The notes under the pieces are model-generated. The model had not been told where the DNA came from. It worked only from the letters and a program-made list of their open reading frames with translations, and did no database searches. From NCBI GenBank assembly GCA_032622095.1, contig CP136067.1, positions 182,068,556 to 182,132,555 on the forward strand: DNA of 64,000 bases, in the 5' to 3' direction. Source of the DNA: Siphonodentalium dalli. Taxonomy: Eukaryota > Mollusca > Scaphopoda > Gadilida > Siphonodentaliidae. Shown piece after piece: positions 23,158-34,039 of this stretch; position 1 is the first letter of the stretch, and each line of letters begins with the position of its first letter. The translations under genes were made by a program, and so were the position numbers.

Positions 23158-23382
23158 GTGACCCAAATTGGCTCACTTAATATTTTGTCTCTAAATGTAT
23201 GCGGACTGATGTCCAAACTGAACGATCCGGAATTCTTGGATTATATCAATAACTATGACATCCTTTTGTTTCAGGAATCAAAAACTGACGAAATTGACTC
23301 TATAATAATTGACGGTTTCAAAATAATAGGTGTGAAAAACAGATTTAAAACAGCAAGATATAGGTCAGGGGGTATTTGTACA
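23158..23382 (+). pseudogene. L1-type LINE ORF2, start of endonuclease domain
   Basis: 75 codons of apurinic-endonuclease fold: IGSLNILSLNVCGLMSKL (first strand with the Asn), LLFQESKTDE (catalytic Glu) and YRSGGICT. The frame is cut after the ACA codon by the DIRS-order insertion and resumes at 28,744 with AVRETLANYF in the same phase. Confidence 0.8.
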
Positions 23383-23655
23383 TAATATTTTCCGCGTTAC
23401 GAAGTATAGAGGAAAATTACTGTCTTCACGGCATATGCAGAGTTAATGGGTAAAGAACGCTTTGTCGCGTGAATATTGTCTGGTCAGTGAATATCTATAT
23501 GTGTGATTGGTACTCAGTCGCTGGTGTGATGTATGATTGTCATTGAGTGAGCAGGTATGCGCTAAAAGCGTGAATGGTCAATCTAGTGCCAGTTGTCGTC
23601 GCGGTCGGACACAGTTTTCTGCACCTGTTTGTTTGGTTTTCTTAAGAAAATAGTT
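23383..23655 (+). repeat. split direct repeat A1
   Basis: 273 bp starting TAATATTTTCCGCGTTACG. It differs from A2 (28,011-28,283) at only about three positions, so the two were identical recently. Confidence 0.92.
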
Positions 23656-24997
23656 ATTCTCAGACGCTTCATCTGTTCAGCGTATATATAGCTTGAGGAA
23701 AAATGGACAAACCTTCAGTGAAAATATACATAAGAATGTAACGGGACACATTATGTAATAAATTCGGAGCTGGACCATTACAAAGCTGATACTTTTAACA
23801 AACATGCACCAATGATCAATGTTTGCAAGGGGATAAGGTGTTGGATTTCGAAACGTTTTGGACCCTGAAGAAGATGCTACACCAGCTGTCAAATATCCAT
23901 AATTTTGGGATCGGAAGTGAGGGGACATGGCATGAAGGGCAAGGTTTTGCCTGTGGAAAAGCTGATCCTTGTCGGGCTGTCTTATCTTAGTAATAGCCAT
24001 CTCTTCGGTTACACAGATAAGTATTTTTTAGAAACTATAGTTTCTCTAGAATCGAATGATTTTCGTTCTATGATCTTGGGAATTAAATCGGTCACGACCG
24101 ACGAGAAATTGGTTCATAACAGCCTTTGGCATATTTGAATGTTATCTATCATACGAAATGACAAAGTTATCCAATTTGTCAGAACCTGAGTGCATGAGTC
24201 TTAAAAATAATAAGTCCGCGCTTTGGACAATTCGGAATTTGTTTCAGAAGAAATTGAAAAACCTCAGAGAAAGGTGGTATTTCTGAATTGTGCAATACTC
24301 CAAAGGTAGTAAATCTTTAACAATTGCAAAACATCGTAATGGCAAGAAATGACTTGTATTAGGTTGTTATCATAGCAATCATCATGTCTTCAAGAAATAT
24401 TGTAAATATGAAGATGTTCCTATCATCTTGTCTTGTCTATGTATAAAAAAAGGACAATTTTACACACGCGTGGCATAATCATCATTTATAATTTGCAGAG
24501 CTAGTCTCAGTGGAAATATCGTGGATTTAGATGGTATCAACTTTCTGGAGTTAGATACTGTGTAATTCAAGGGTTAAATACTGTTTATATAATGTTGTAA
24601 CATATTTGTTACGTTCAGTCGGTTTAGTATCTACCAAAGTAATGATGGAAATCGAAGTACTTACGATACGCGAGGATCAATCGACCAGTATATATATTGT
24701 TTTTGGTGACGGAATCGCGGTTTGTTCGAATTGTGAAGAACAGGAGTTCACACAGACGCTAAAGTCTGATTTATAACTTGAAATTGTGGCTTCATCATTG
24801 CTGAAAATATAAAGCGATTTGGAACCATGCATGCTATAATTAAATTTTCCGATTTTACTTATACTGGGACATGCAATGCGGAGTTATCATAATATCCGAT
24901 GAAAGCATTCATAATAGCTTTAATCCGTTGTTACATGTACATTTGTAAATAAAAATTTGGTCAGAGAAACGTTAAAGTAAACGTGAGTTACTTTCGA
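23656..24997 (+). other. DIRS-order element interior, undefined part
   Basis: About 1.3 kb after A1 with no recognisable domain and no long frame. A gag-like ORF would be expected in this position but cannot be supported. Confidence 0.4.
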
Positions 24998-25800
24998 ATC
25001 TTTTGATTCAGATGTCGAATTCTTGACCAGTTTGGTTGGCAACATACTGTCAACTCAGATAGTGTTTGACAGAAAGATCTGTTTACACACAAAGTGTTAC
25101 ATACAACAATAAAGGGTTGATGGCATTTGGATGATGTTGATGAAATAAGAGGTTTGACTGAATTAATATTTTTTGAAAGATCATTTGATGAAATGTAACT
25201 AACACAGTTTATCAAAAGCGGGTGTTCATTTTGTGTTGCTCATTTACGCTTATTTTATAATGAACCTTTCGATTCAGATGTCGAATTCTTCTATTCGGTG
25301 ATGACGTATGTGTTCATTATGTGTTCTGTAACGCACCCGGTTCCAGATACGAGCTCATTTAAGCTTATTTTATAATTAATGAATCTTTCGATTCAGATGT
25401 CGAATTCTTCCATTCGGTTTTTACGTCTGTTGACGACGGTCGAACATTTGAGAGATATGTTTTCACACAAAGTTTTACATACAACAATAAAGGGTTGATG
25501 GCATTTGGATGATGTTGTTGAAATAAGAGGTTTGACTGAATTAATATTTTTGGAAAGATCATTTGATGAAATGAAACTAACAGTTTATCAAAAGCGGGTG
25601 TTCATTTTGTGTTGCTCATTTACGCTTATTTTATAATGAATCTTTCGATTCAGATGTCGAATTCTTCTATTCGGCGATGACGTATGTGTTCATTATGTGT
25701 TCTGTAACGCACCCGGTTCCGGATACGAGCTCATTTAAGCTTATTTTATAATTAATGAATCTTTCGATTCAGATGTCGAATGCTTCCATTCGGTTATGAC
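24998..25800 (+). repeat. ~379-bp tandem duplication inside the DIRS-order element
   Basis: A unit of about 379 bp is present just over two times. The marker TTCGATTCAGATGTCGAATT (or a one-base variant) recurs at about 25,005, 25,267, 25,385, 25,646 and 25,764, i.e. alternating spacings near 262 and 118. The last copy leads into an open acidic segment (about 25,762-25,936, FDSDVECFHSVMTSVDDGG...), suggesting that coding sequence was duplicated. Confidence 0.75.
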
Positions 25801-26404
25801 GTCTGTTGATGACGGTGGAACTTTTGAACAGTTCGGGGCTATTCAGCCAGGCATGGAATTTGAATGCCAGTTCGATTTTTTATCGAGGTCAGATGGCTCT
25901 CAAGAAGCCGAAGCTGAGTTTTCAGTGGTCGTTTAATTGACAGAGCCACCACAGCTTACTTTCCATTCGGAAAATAGTGCACTATAATATATAGATACGC
26001 ATGTATATATGATATTAGTAGAATGCAGTGTGTATACACATAGCTTCAGGGAAGCTGCATGGGCAAGGGGTAGTCTTGTCTACAAATATTTGCTGATTGT
26101 GAGCTGAGAATAATTTGCGGATCATATACATAATTGAATCGCATATACATTTATATGGAATATTGATAATATTTGAATGCAAAATTAAATAACAATAATA
26201 ATAACGCCTTGATGGCAGCCAAATCAGCAGATTTCTTGACATGTGGCATTGGTGAGTTTAACGTAGAGAGAGCCCGAGGCGTTAAAGCGTGCTTTCGTGC
26301 TTTATAATTTTTCGCGCCTATAATTTAAAAGGTACGAATGTGCTTCTAAAAACTGACTATCTAAATCTGATATACAAAATGCTGTCGGGGATCAGAGTAA
26401 TGGT

Positions 26405-26590
26405 TTGTACATAATTTATTCATACATAGAACGCATGTGCACGCTGTTTGATAATAATCTCAAACTAGCTTGGATTCCACGGGATCAAATTTCGAAAGCT
26501 GATGCTCTTAGCAAAGCTAAAGTCACAGACACTTTGAGTGTCAGTACTGAGACTTTCCATCATCTGGAAATGAAATGGGAAATATATTGA
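26405..26590 (+). pseudogene. RNase H-side fragment of DIRS-order polyprotein
   Basis: The segment LAWIPRDQISKADALSKA matches the (V/I)WIPR-x4-AD-x-LS(R/K) motif at the end of the RT-RNase H region in DIRS-order and related polyproteins. The core reverse transcriptase motifs (for example a YxDD box) were not found upstream, so that part is lost or too diverged. Confidence 0.6.
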
Positions 26591-26716
26591 TCTATATATG
26601 ATAATTTGATTGGCATTGATGCATTTCTGCACATAATCCGATTGGCACTGATGCATATATGCACAGTTGGAGGGGTATAATAAATTACCAAGTATAATAC
26701 AAGAGTTTTACAAATA

Positions 26717-26929
26717 GTGGAAACTGAACAATCCTACGATTCTTTGGTGGTCCCATTATGGGATTCTTCGGCTTTTTGGCCAAAACTTGCAAATAGAGAT
26801 GGCGAGTTCAAACATTTTGTCAAAAGCCATATAATTTTGGTTAATATTCTTGAGAAAGTGCCAATATCTGAACCTTTTCATAAAATCAGTATCTGCATTT
26901 GTTGCTTTGAATATTTATTATTTAATTAA
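26717..26929 (+). pseudogene. DIRS-order polyprotein fragment downstream of RNase H
   Basis: LVVPLWDSSAFWPKLANRDG resembles the 'l(v/i)vP-W-SA-FWP-l-G' stretch that follows RNase H in DIRS/PAT polyproteins. It lies between the RNase H motif and the recombinase in the expected order. Confidence 0.6.
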
Positions 26930-26990
26930 GAGAGGTGTTTATATATTTACATGTATTTTGTTTCAGCTGATGACTTAAGGTGTTTAGTTT

Positions 26991-27742
26991 TTGAAGATTT
27001 GCAGAGGCAATACTTCTTCTTCTTCGGATGAGCTAATGTGCTTGGCCGGGTCGTCGGTGGACATGATATGTTCTGATAGAAGCAAAAACACTGTGAGGAA
27101 TGTGCATAAACATTCAGGCGTTGGAAAGTGTTCATTCAGGTTCAAGGTTGTAATGCCTTGTCATTTAGTTCAGTGCATATATTTATCGTATGCACAATTC
27201 ATGTTGAAAATTGAGCCACATATATAGAGCCCAGTCGAGGCGGTAGTGTGTGGGATTCGATATCACAATATGTGTAATTATCCGAACCCAATATAGGTAT
27301 TTCAAAGTAGAACTATTATTTGGGAGACGGGGATAAATTTCTGCTTTCAGCAAATGGATACACGTGTTTGTCCTTATTTGCTCATTTCCAAATATCTATC
27401 ATTGGTACGGAATTTGTTGTCAGAGGAAGTTATCTTCCGCCATTTGTTTTTAATTGTGGTTTATTTAAAGCTCATCATACTAAATACAATATTTAGTTAC
27501 ACATGTGGAATGGAATGAACGAAATGTTTCTCGTTTATGCTATGCTATATATATTGGAAGTACAGTTTAAATATTGGTATTCACTCTTTACGAGCAGGCG
27601 GGGAAACCGCGGTTGCAAATGCAGATGAAACGACCATATGTTCAAGAGGCATGGTCGATGGCGCTCTGAGAGTGCAAAGGACGGTTACGTCCGCGATTCG
27701 ATAGAATCAAGACTTGCATTATCCAAAATTGAGCATTTATGA
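26991..27742 (+). pseudogene. tyrosine recombinase of DIRS-order element, frameshifted
   Basis: The N-terminal part contains the core-binding style segment ICSDRSKNTVRNVHKHSG (about 27,060-27,118). The catalytic part shows the second Arg box HSLRAGGETAVANAD (27,582-27,626). After one frame change near 27,627 it shows HGRWRSESAKDGY, with HGRW at 27,650-27,661 and the nucleophile Tyr at 27,686-27,688. The stop is at 27,740-27,742. The H-x-x-R, H/W and Tyr residues of the family are visible; the first Arg box is not clear. The enzyme would integrate a circular DNA intermediate by site-specific recombination. Confidence 0.78.
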
Positions 27743-27919
27743 TAAATTTATGATATATTTATTTTTGATGGCGATATGCGGAAATGTGTTGATCATATAC
27801 ATGTATATACATGTCGATATATAAGTACTATATATATATATAGTTATAGTTAAAATTTCTGGGATCGAAACTATAGCATGGCTATAATGATTGGCCTTGC
27901 AGCCCGTTCTTTTTGTAAT

Positions 27920-28010
27920 CTATCTAGGTCCGACCGCCTAGCGTAGCACTTAAAGCTTAATGCTCTTAGTTGTTGTTTGTTTACCCAGTAGCGGGTATGG
28001 AGTGAAGACA
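27920..28010 (+). repeat. split direct repeat B1
   Basis: 91 bp beginning CTATCTAGGTCCGACCGCC and ending GGAGTGAAGACA, identical to B2. It joins A2 directly and so represents the junction expected in a circular intermediate. Confidence 0.92.
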
Positions 28011-28283
28011 TAATATTTTCCGCGTTACGGAGTATAGAGGAAAATTACTGTCTTCACGGCATATGCAGAGTTAATGGGTAAAGAACGCTTTGTCGCGTGA
28101 ATATTGTCTGGTCAGTGAATATCGATATGTGTGATTGGTACTCAGTCGCTGGTGTGATGTATGATTGTCATTGAGTGAGCAGGTATGCGCTAAAAGCGTG
28201 AATGGTCAATCTAGTGCCAGTTGTCGTCGCGGTCGGACACAGTTTTCTGTACCTGTTTGTTTGGTTTTCTTAAGAAAATAGTT
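28011..28283 (+). repeat. split direct repeat A2
   Basis: 273-bp partner of A1, directly following B1. Its 28,049-28,082 segment is an imperfect inverted match to the end of B1 (27,980-28,010), around a 38-bp AT-rich core. Confidence 0.92.
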
Positions 28284-28652
28284 CTTTTTAAAAACGTGAG
28301 ATACTATCTTGTTTGTTCATCGGATGACGACTAAGAAAACGAATCCGACGTTTTTATCCCTGAGACTGGTATATTGAGCATTTTTCGGATACAGGTTTCC
28401 AGACCAACACATAAAAAAAGAAGATATAATGATAAAGTGAGGGGTCTGGTTTTTCCTGTAAGGCTTCCCAGTCTGAGAAGGGTGACTGATTCTGTTGAGC
28501 CAAGATAGAATGTGCGCTATAATACATATTATATTTTTTCAATCCGCATAGTTTCGATCCATTTTCATCGCTTCAAATATATTGAGATAGTCTGCATGAA
28601 TATATAGCGCACATATATTCATCAGAGCGATTTTATTATTTCATAATAAACG
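28284..28652 (+). other. unique segment between A2 and B2
   Basis: 369 bp without a recognisable domain. The alternative reading is that A2-X-B2 (28,011-28,743) is a short non-autonomous relative integrated next to a 4.6 kb A1...B1 element. Confidence 0.5.
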
Positions 28653-28743
28653 CTATCTAGGTCCGACCGCCTAGCGTAGCACTTAAAGCTTAATGCTCTT
28701 AGTTGTTGTTTGTTTACCCAGTAGCGGGTATGGAGTGAAGACA
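28653..28743 (+). repeat. split direct repeat B2
   Basis: 91 bp identical to B1. It ends in ACA immediately before host LINE sequence resumes at 28,744. Confidence 0.92.
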
Positions 28744-31700
28744 GCCGTCAGGGAAACTTTGGCCAATTACTTCACACACCTTGACGATAAATGCGAAACT
28801 GTGCTCTGGTGTATGTACAAATACAACAAAAATGCGTATGTCTTTGGTAATACATACGTCCCTCCGGATAACTCTAAATACTTTAAAGATAATACTTTCG
28901 ATAACCTCCATCTTTCCATTCTTGAGAAACTATCAACTTTGATAACGTTTTAGTGGCCGGGGACTTTAATGCCCGGACGGGTACTCTGACCGATACTGAA
29001 CACGCAAAGGGGATAATAGACAAGTTCAAGGTGACAAACGTTACGGTAGACAGACAGTACTTCAAATGCAAGCGGTGTCAAGCTCATTCATGCGTGCCGG
29101 GAAACCAATCAGCTTATCTTAAACGGCCGACTAGGTGACCCCTCGTCCAAATTTACCTGTAACAATGTAAGCGTAATTGACTATGTGATCGCTTCGCCGC
29201 ATATGATACCACGGGTGACCGAATTAATCGTGGATGAGTTTAACTCACTTCACTCTGATGTACACAGAGGACTCATAGTAAAGTGTACCCTACATTCCAT
29301 TCTCAGCAGTAGAAATCAATACGCGTTAAAACATCACGTGACCAAAACAAAAGCAAAGGCGACCAATAGCAGGAGCGCCTTTCGAAAATGGGACGCACAC
29401 ACGACTGAGCAATTCACAAAGAATTTAGACTTAGGTGAAATTTGTCAGTTAACGAATACAATTAATAATTTGCGTTCACAAAATACAAAACAGGTTGACG
29501 TTGATATAATCTCAGATCGCATTGGAGATCAATTTTTCAAATCACTGGACAAATTTCGAAGAGAAAATAAATCAAATGGACAAAACAATAACCAAACGAA
29601 TAAGTACAATAAGCACAGACCCTGGTTTGCCAGGGACTGTCAGTCAGCCAGAACAACCTACCGGAAAGCGCGAAAGAAGTATAAGAGATATCCAACTATT
29701 ATACATAAAGAGTTGGTGACTCAAACTCGAAAGCAGTACAAACTTGCCCTAGTAAATAGCAAGTTACAACACAATCATAAAATAAGAGCAAAAGTACATA
29801 AGGCCCGCGTATCCTCCACCAGGGAGTTTTGGAAATTTATAAACGAACTCGAACCTAATCGGAAAGAAAAGCCTATGCCAAACATTGATGAATTCCAAGA
29901 TTTCTTTGAATCTGAAGAAAAAAATGCCTCCGAAAACGACACTCACGAAGAGCATATCCCTGACATAGAACAATTATTCGGGATAGATAACTCTACATTG
30001 TCAATTCCAATATCAATCGAAGAGGTGCGTAGCGCAGTTAGTAAATTGAAAATCGGCAAATCGCCCGGAATTGATAATATAACGAACGATTATATAAAAA
30101 AATCTGCAACACTATTTGAAAATACTTATGTGGAGTTTTTCAATCTTATCCTTGATAGTGGATTAGTACCTCATACCTGGACAGAAGGGATAATCCACCC
30201 AATTTACAAACATAAAGGCGACTGTTTAGACCCAAATAACTACAGAAAGATTACACTCTTAAGCTGTCTATCAAAACTATTCTCGAGCATTCTGAACAGT
30301 CCACTTAATTTATTCCTGTACTTGAATAACATACAAACAGAATGTCAGGCCGGATTCCGTAAAGGCTACTCAACAGCAGATCATATCTTCTCCCTGTATA
30401 CCATAAGGGAGTTACTTAAAGCTAAGAAAGAACGCCTGTTTTGTGCTTTTATTGATTTTTCAAAAGCTTTTGACTCCGTATGGCGAGCAGCTTTATGGCA
30501 GAAACTGATTAAATATAAAATAGATGGGAAAATCCTTGCAGTTATAAAAGCATTGTATAATAACCTGAAACTCTGTATTCGCACGAAAACGCACGAATCA
30601 AGCTTCATCAACAGTAGTGTGGGCCTAAAACAGGGAGACAACTTATCACCTCTGCTATACGCCCTATACGTCAACGATATCGAAAGCTCACTGAAAAAAT
30701 CAGGTTATAATGGTATAGATATATCAGATTTCGACAGCGAGTTTTACATAAAGCTCTTTATCCTGATATATGCGGACGATACTGTCCTACTGGCACATTC
30801 AGCCGACAATCTCCATTATGCCCTTCACAAATTCTCTAACTACTGTAAGCAGTGGAAACTAGATATCAACGTAACAAAAACTAAAGTACTAATATTTGGA
30901 AGAAACTGCAAGAAAAAACATAATAATATTTTTAAAATCGGCAACAATAACATTGAAACAGTGAAAGATTATACATATTTAGGAACTACCTTCCATAGAA
31001 ATTGCTCCTTCTCTCTTGATAGAAACATGCGCTGCGAAAGAGCTAAAAAGGCGATGTACGCATTACTTAATAAGAAGAGATCCAATAGCTTAACTGTAGA
31101 GAGCACACTCGAAGTTTACGAAAAATCAATTGTCCCGATTCTAACATACGGAGCAGAGATTTGGTCATTCGAAAACCAATCCTGCTTCCAGAAAATAGAA
31201 CTATGGTTTCTAAACATTTTGCTTAATCTGAAAAAATCTCCACCTTCAGCATTCGTGTATGGGGAACTGGGAATATTCCCCATCACTATGAAAATCAAAT
31301 TAAGAAATTTAACGTACTGGGGAAAACTTATACAAATGAACTGCAATATGCTACCATTTATACTGTATTATATATTACTCACTTATTACAACTCATCTAA
31401 CGTTAACAACCCATGGATTGCAAATGTGCATAAACTGTTAAATGAACTTGGAATGGGGGGTATATGGATCAACCACACATTATCTAGTCTCGACAGATTT
31501 AAGAAGTCGGTCAAGTGTAAGCTGGAAGACCAATTCATTCAAGAATGGAGAGGTACAATGTGTAATTCAAATAAGTATGCCTTTCACAGAATTATAAAAC
31601 ACGACTTCACCAAAGAGAAATTCCTCTCTTTCGTGAAAAACGACACCGTCCAAATACTTCTGAAATTTCGTACCCGCAACCACCACTTACCAATCGAATC

Positions 31701-31953
31701 TGGTTCATGGATTAACTCAGATTATTCCGATAGACTATGTACTCTATGCGGTACAAATATAGGGGACGAATTCCACGTAATATTGCAATGCCCGTGTTTA
31801 AAAGACCTGCGAGTCAAATACATACACAAATATTATTATTGTCGACCAAATACCATCAAATTAAGTAAAAATTTTAACTGTAAACGACATAAAACCTTGA
31901 AAACCCTATCTCTTTTCATTAGACGGGTCCTGATTTTATTCAAAAACTCCTGA
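28744..31953 (+). pseudogene. L1-type LINE ORF2: rest of endonuclease, reverse transcriptase, CCHC
   Basis: Resumes the endonuclease with AVRETLANYF, NTYVPPDNS and LVAGDFNARTG (Asp/Asn), then VIDYVIASP and SDVHRG. Frame changes near 28,930 and 29,108 break this part. From about 29,107 to the stop at 31,951-31,953 one frame is open. It includes IGKSPGIDNITNDYI, NNYRKITLLS, AFIDFSKAFDSVWRAAL, VGLKQGDNLSPLLYAL and the catalytic LIYADDTVLL (about 30,765-30,794). A C-terminal CTLCGTNIGDEFHVILQC has the C-x2-C-x8-H-x4-C pattern known from LINE ORF2 tails. The reverse transcriptase looks undamaged, but the protein cannot be made because of the frame changes and the insertion. Confidence 0.88.
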
Positions 31954-32160
31954 GGCATACTATATACGTAATACATTAAAATCCGACATTTGCACAACCA
32001 TGGGCTGTTCTCAATCAACTGTATTATTATAATATGTGTAATTTTCAACGCGCACCACTTTTGTAATTTGCACAGAAATTATATGCACTGTATTCCACCG
32101 AGCTCTATTGTGTCATATTTGACGATTTGAGTGAATAAATAATTGAATTGAATTGAATTG
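31954..32160 (+). other. 3' UTR and TTGAA tail of the L1-type LINE
   Basis: Short 3' UTR with AATAAATAATTGAATTGAA at the end. The repeated TTGAA tail replaces poly(A). A similar tail ends the element at 45,926-45,950. Confidence 0.65.
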
Positions 32161-33224
32161 TTGTGATTAGGAGGCTAATGCTCCATTATCGACACACATC
32201 GGGATATTTCCTCAGCTATTTTACAGCAGCATAGCACAGGTACAATATATACTCAGTGTTCGTCTTCAGAATGCGTTTCACAGTCGGTATGCCACCGAAA
32301 ACAAAGAAATTACGTTTACAAGCCTTGATTTTCTGTGATTACATGTTGGTAATTACACGTTAACTCGCTATATCCGAGTTAATTGTGATCTAAAGTTCAG
32401 GTTTCGGTAAATCGGCACTTATGCAGCCTCTGTTCGTTCAAGAAAGTTTAATGTATTTAAGATATATATATAATTATGCGTGATTTTGTCCCGATAATGA
32501 CAATTTTTAATCATAAGGAACCGTAACAAATCAATCAAGAACCACCACAATACAGGCGATAGAACGACTTCCGATGTAACAGTTCCTTCACAGTGCCCCA
32601 GGTCATTGAGTGGGTTGCATGCGAATTCAGTCGGCGGCCATTTTACATTTTTTAGGATTACTCTGACTGGGTGTCCTGAAATATTTAACACACAATGTAT
32701 AAGTACACGGGGTACTCTCGTCGCATTGGTAATAAAAAAAAACTAATGTGTGTACCGAGAAAATTATTCACATGCCTATCCCATGTAATCCAAAAATAGC
32801 CAAGGTCGCTATAATAGCCACGGTGCACATAGCCCAGTGTGCACTTTACGCATTTTTTATTCGGCTCATTAACGGCCAACGGGTCATTTGAAGCGTCGTA
32901 TAATATAACTATTTAATTGGAAATATGGGATATGAAAACGCACTCACTGTAAAGAATTTCGGTCTTTGTTGTCAATATTCTACAAAAATGTATTTAGGGT
33001 ACGTTCATACGCTGGCTAGTTTGCATGGTATGTTTTTGTAGTCATTTCGTCATATAGAAAACCACATGGTGCCAGAATATGAACGAAACATGCACATAAC
33101 ATGCATCTTTACCAAAGCTAACGACATGAGAAGTAAAATTTATGTAGTTCCACTTGTAACGGTGCTACTGTAATTTGCCTTCAAATACATGTATGATTTA
33201 TTCTTGCGAGATAATTGCATGCTG
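32161..33224. other. no gene seen; short inverted repeat partner
   Basis: No gene recognised. Segment 32,505-32,605 is the inverted counterpart of 12,960-13,065. Confidence 0.5.
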
Positions 33225-33640
33225 TTTACATGCAAATTCCGGTAGGTCGATAAATAAAGGAACTATTGATACACCGTCTCCGTATGCCCTGAAAAACACT
33301 TGCCGAAGTCACAGCCATTTTTCAGCCGTTTTCAACATTTCGCCAGAAGTCAGACAAACGCTCTTTATTGCTTCCATATCAGGAATATACTACCACGGAA
33401 CGCTCTTTTCTGTTCCATGTCGTGCAAATTGCTGTTTGGGACCCAAATACCATATTCACAGTTGTATTTTTCATTACTTCAATGCGTCCTTTTGGGTTAC
33501 ATAATGCTCGTAGAAAGGTTGTCAAGATATGTATCGACCTATTTCGATAGCGAGAAAAATTCAAAAGCGAATAATATTATGTGTATATTGGAGCGCAAAC
33601 CGCCATGTAGCTTTAATTATTGTTTCTTCAGCCGCTAGGT
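33225..33640 (-). repeat. repeat R, copy 3, inverted
   Basis: Reverse-oriented copy of 6,890-7,300. The plus strand keeps a frame (about 33,238-33,500) whose peptide aligns with the minus frame of copy 1 over about 90 residues (GRSINK.TID.P..YALKN). No known protein. Confidence 0.8.
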
Positions 33641-34039
33641 CATATCACGACCATATCAGTTTAGAGCTTCAATTTCACTCCACTGCAAGTAGATACCACC
33701 GACCCTCGGAAAGCAACTAACAAACCTACCCGATCCAAGATGCACACGAGACAGAGTACCCTACCTTTGCCTAGATCACAAATCCGCGTTTACCGGGATT
33801 ACAACCAACTTCGCCATTGCTGTGCGGCTTATGTTGACATAATACAGCAAGCCCCTAACCGACTGAACCACCAAAGCCCCACCACATTGTAATTGGGATA
33901 GGGGGTATTAACACGAATAATTCGGCCTATTATGTTGCCCATATTATGTTGTAGATCGTGTGTAGAGCATGCCATGACTATCTACTATGGCTATGCCCAT
34001 AGAGAACACATGCCACCCGATCAAAACATGGGAACTTTT
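33641..34039. other. no gene seen
   Basis: Non-coding; no repeat partner recognised. Confidence 0.45.

Larger units (their letters stand above)
23383..28743 (+). mobile_element. DIRS-order (PAT/Ngaro-like) tyrosine-recombinase retrotransposon with split direct repeats
   Basis: The 5.36 kb insert is laid out A1 (23,383-23,655), interior, B1 (27,920-28,010), A2 (28,011-28,283), a 369-bp unique part, B2 (28,653-28,743). This A1-B1A2-B2 plan is the split direct repeat arrangement of PAT/Ngaro-type elements. ACA occurs at the left host junction (23,380-23,382), at B1/A2 (28,008-28,010) and at B2/host (28,741-28,743). That is what recombination of a circle carrying a B-ACA-A junction with an ACA target would leave. 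The interior keeps an RNase H-side motif, a downstream VPLW...FWP motif and tyrosine recombinase motifs, but no reverse transcriptase core. It is degraded. Confidence 0.85.
16560..32160 (+). mobile_element. L1-type LINE opened by two nested insertions
   Basis: Three separated blocks form one LINE: 16,560-17,008, 22,043-23,382 and 28,744-32,160. Together they give a 5' leader, ORF1 with L1-type coiled coil and RRM, ORF2 with apurinic endonuclease, reverse transcriptase and CCHC motif, and a 3' end in a repeated TTGAA tail (about 32,134-32,160). The insertions are a CR1-like LINE (17,009-22,042) and a DIRS-order element (23,383-28,743). ORF1 is L1/Tx1-like. The RT style is common in aquatic invertebrates, and its exact clade is uncertain. 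The 5' end is approximate. Confidence 0.85.

Noticed and set aside
23383-28283. LTR retrotransposon with A1 and A2 as 273-bp LTRs
   Set aside because: A lacks the usual TG...CA ends, sequence B lies outside A2 and repeats inside, the junctions share ACA without a target duplication, and a tyrosine recombinase rather than a DDE integrase is encoded.
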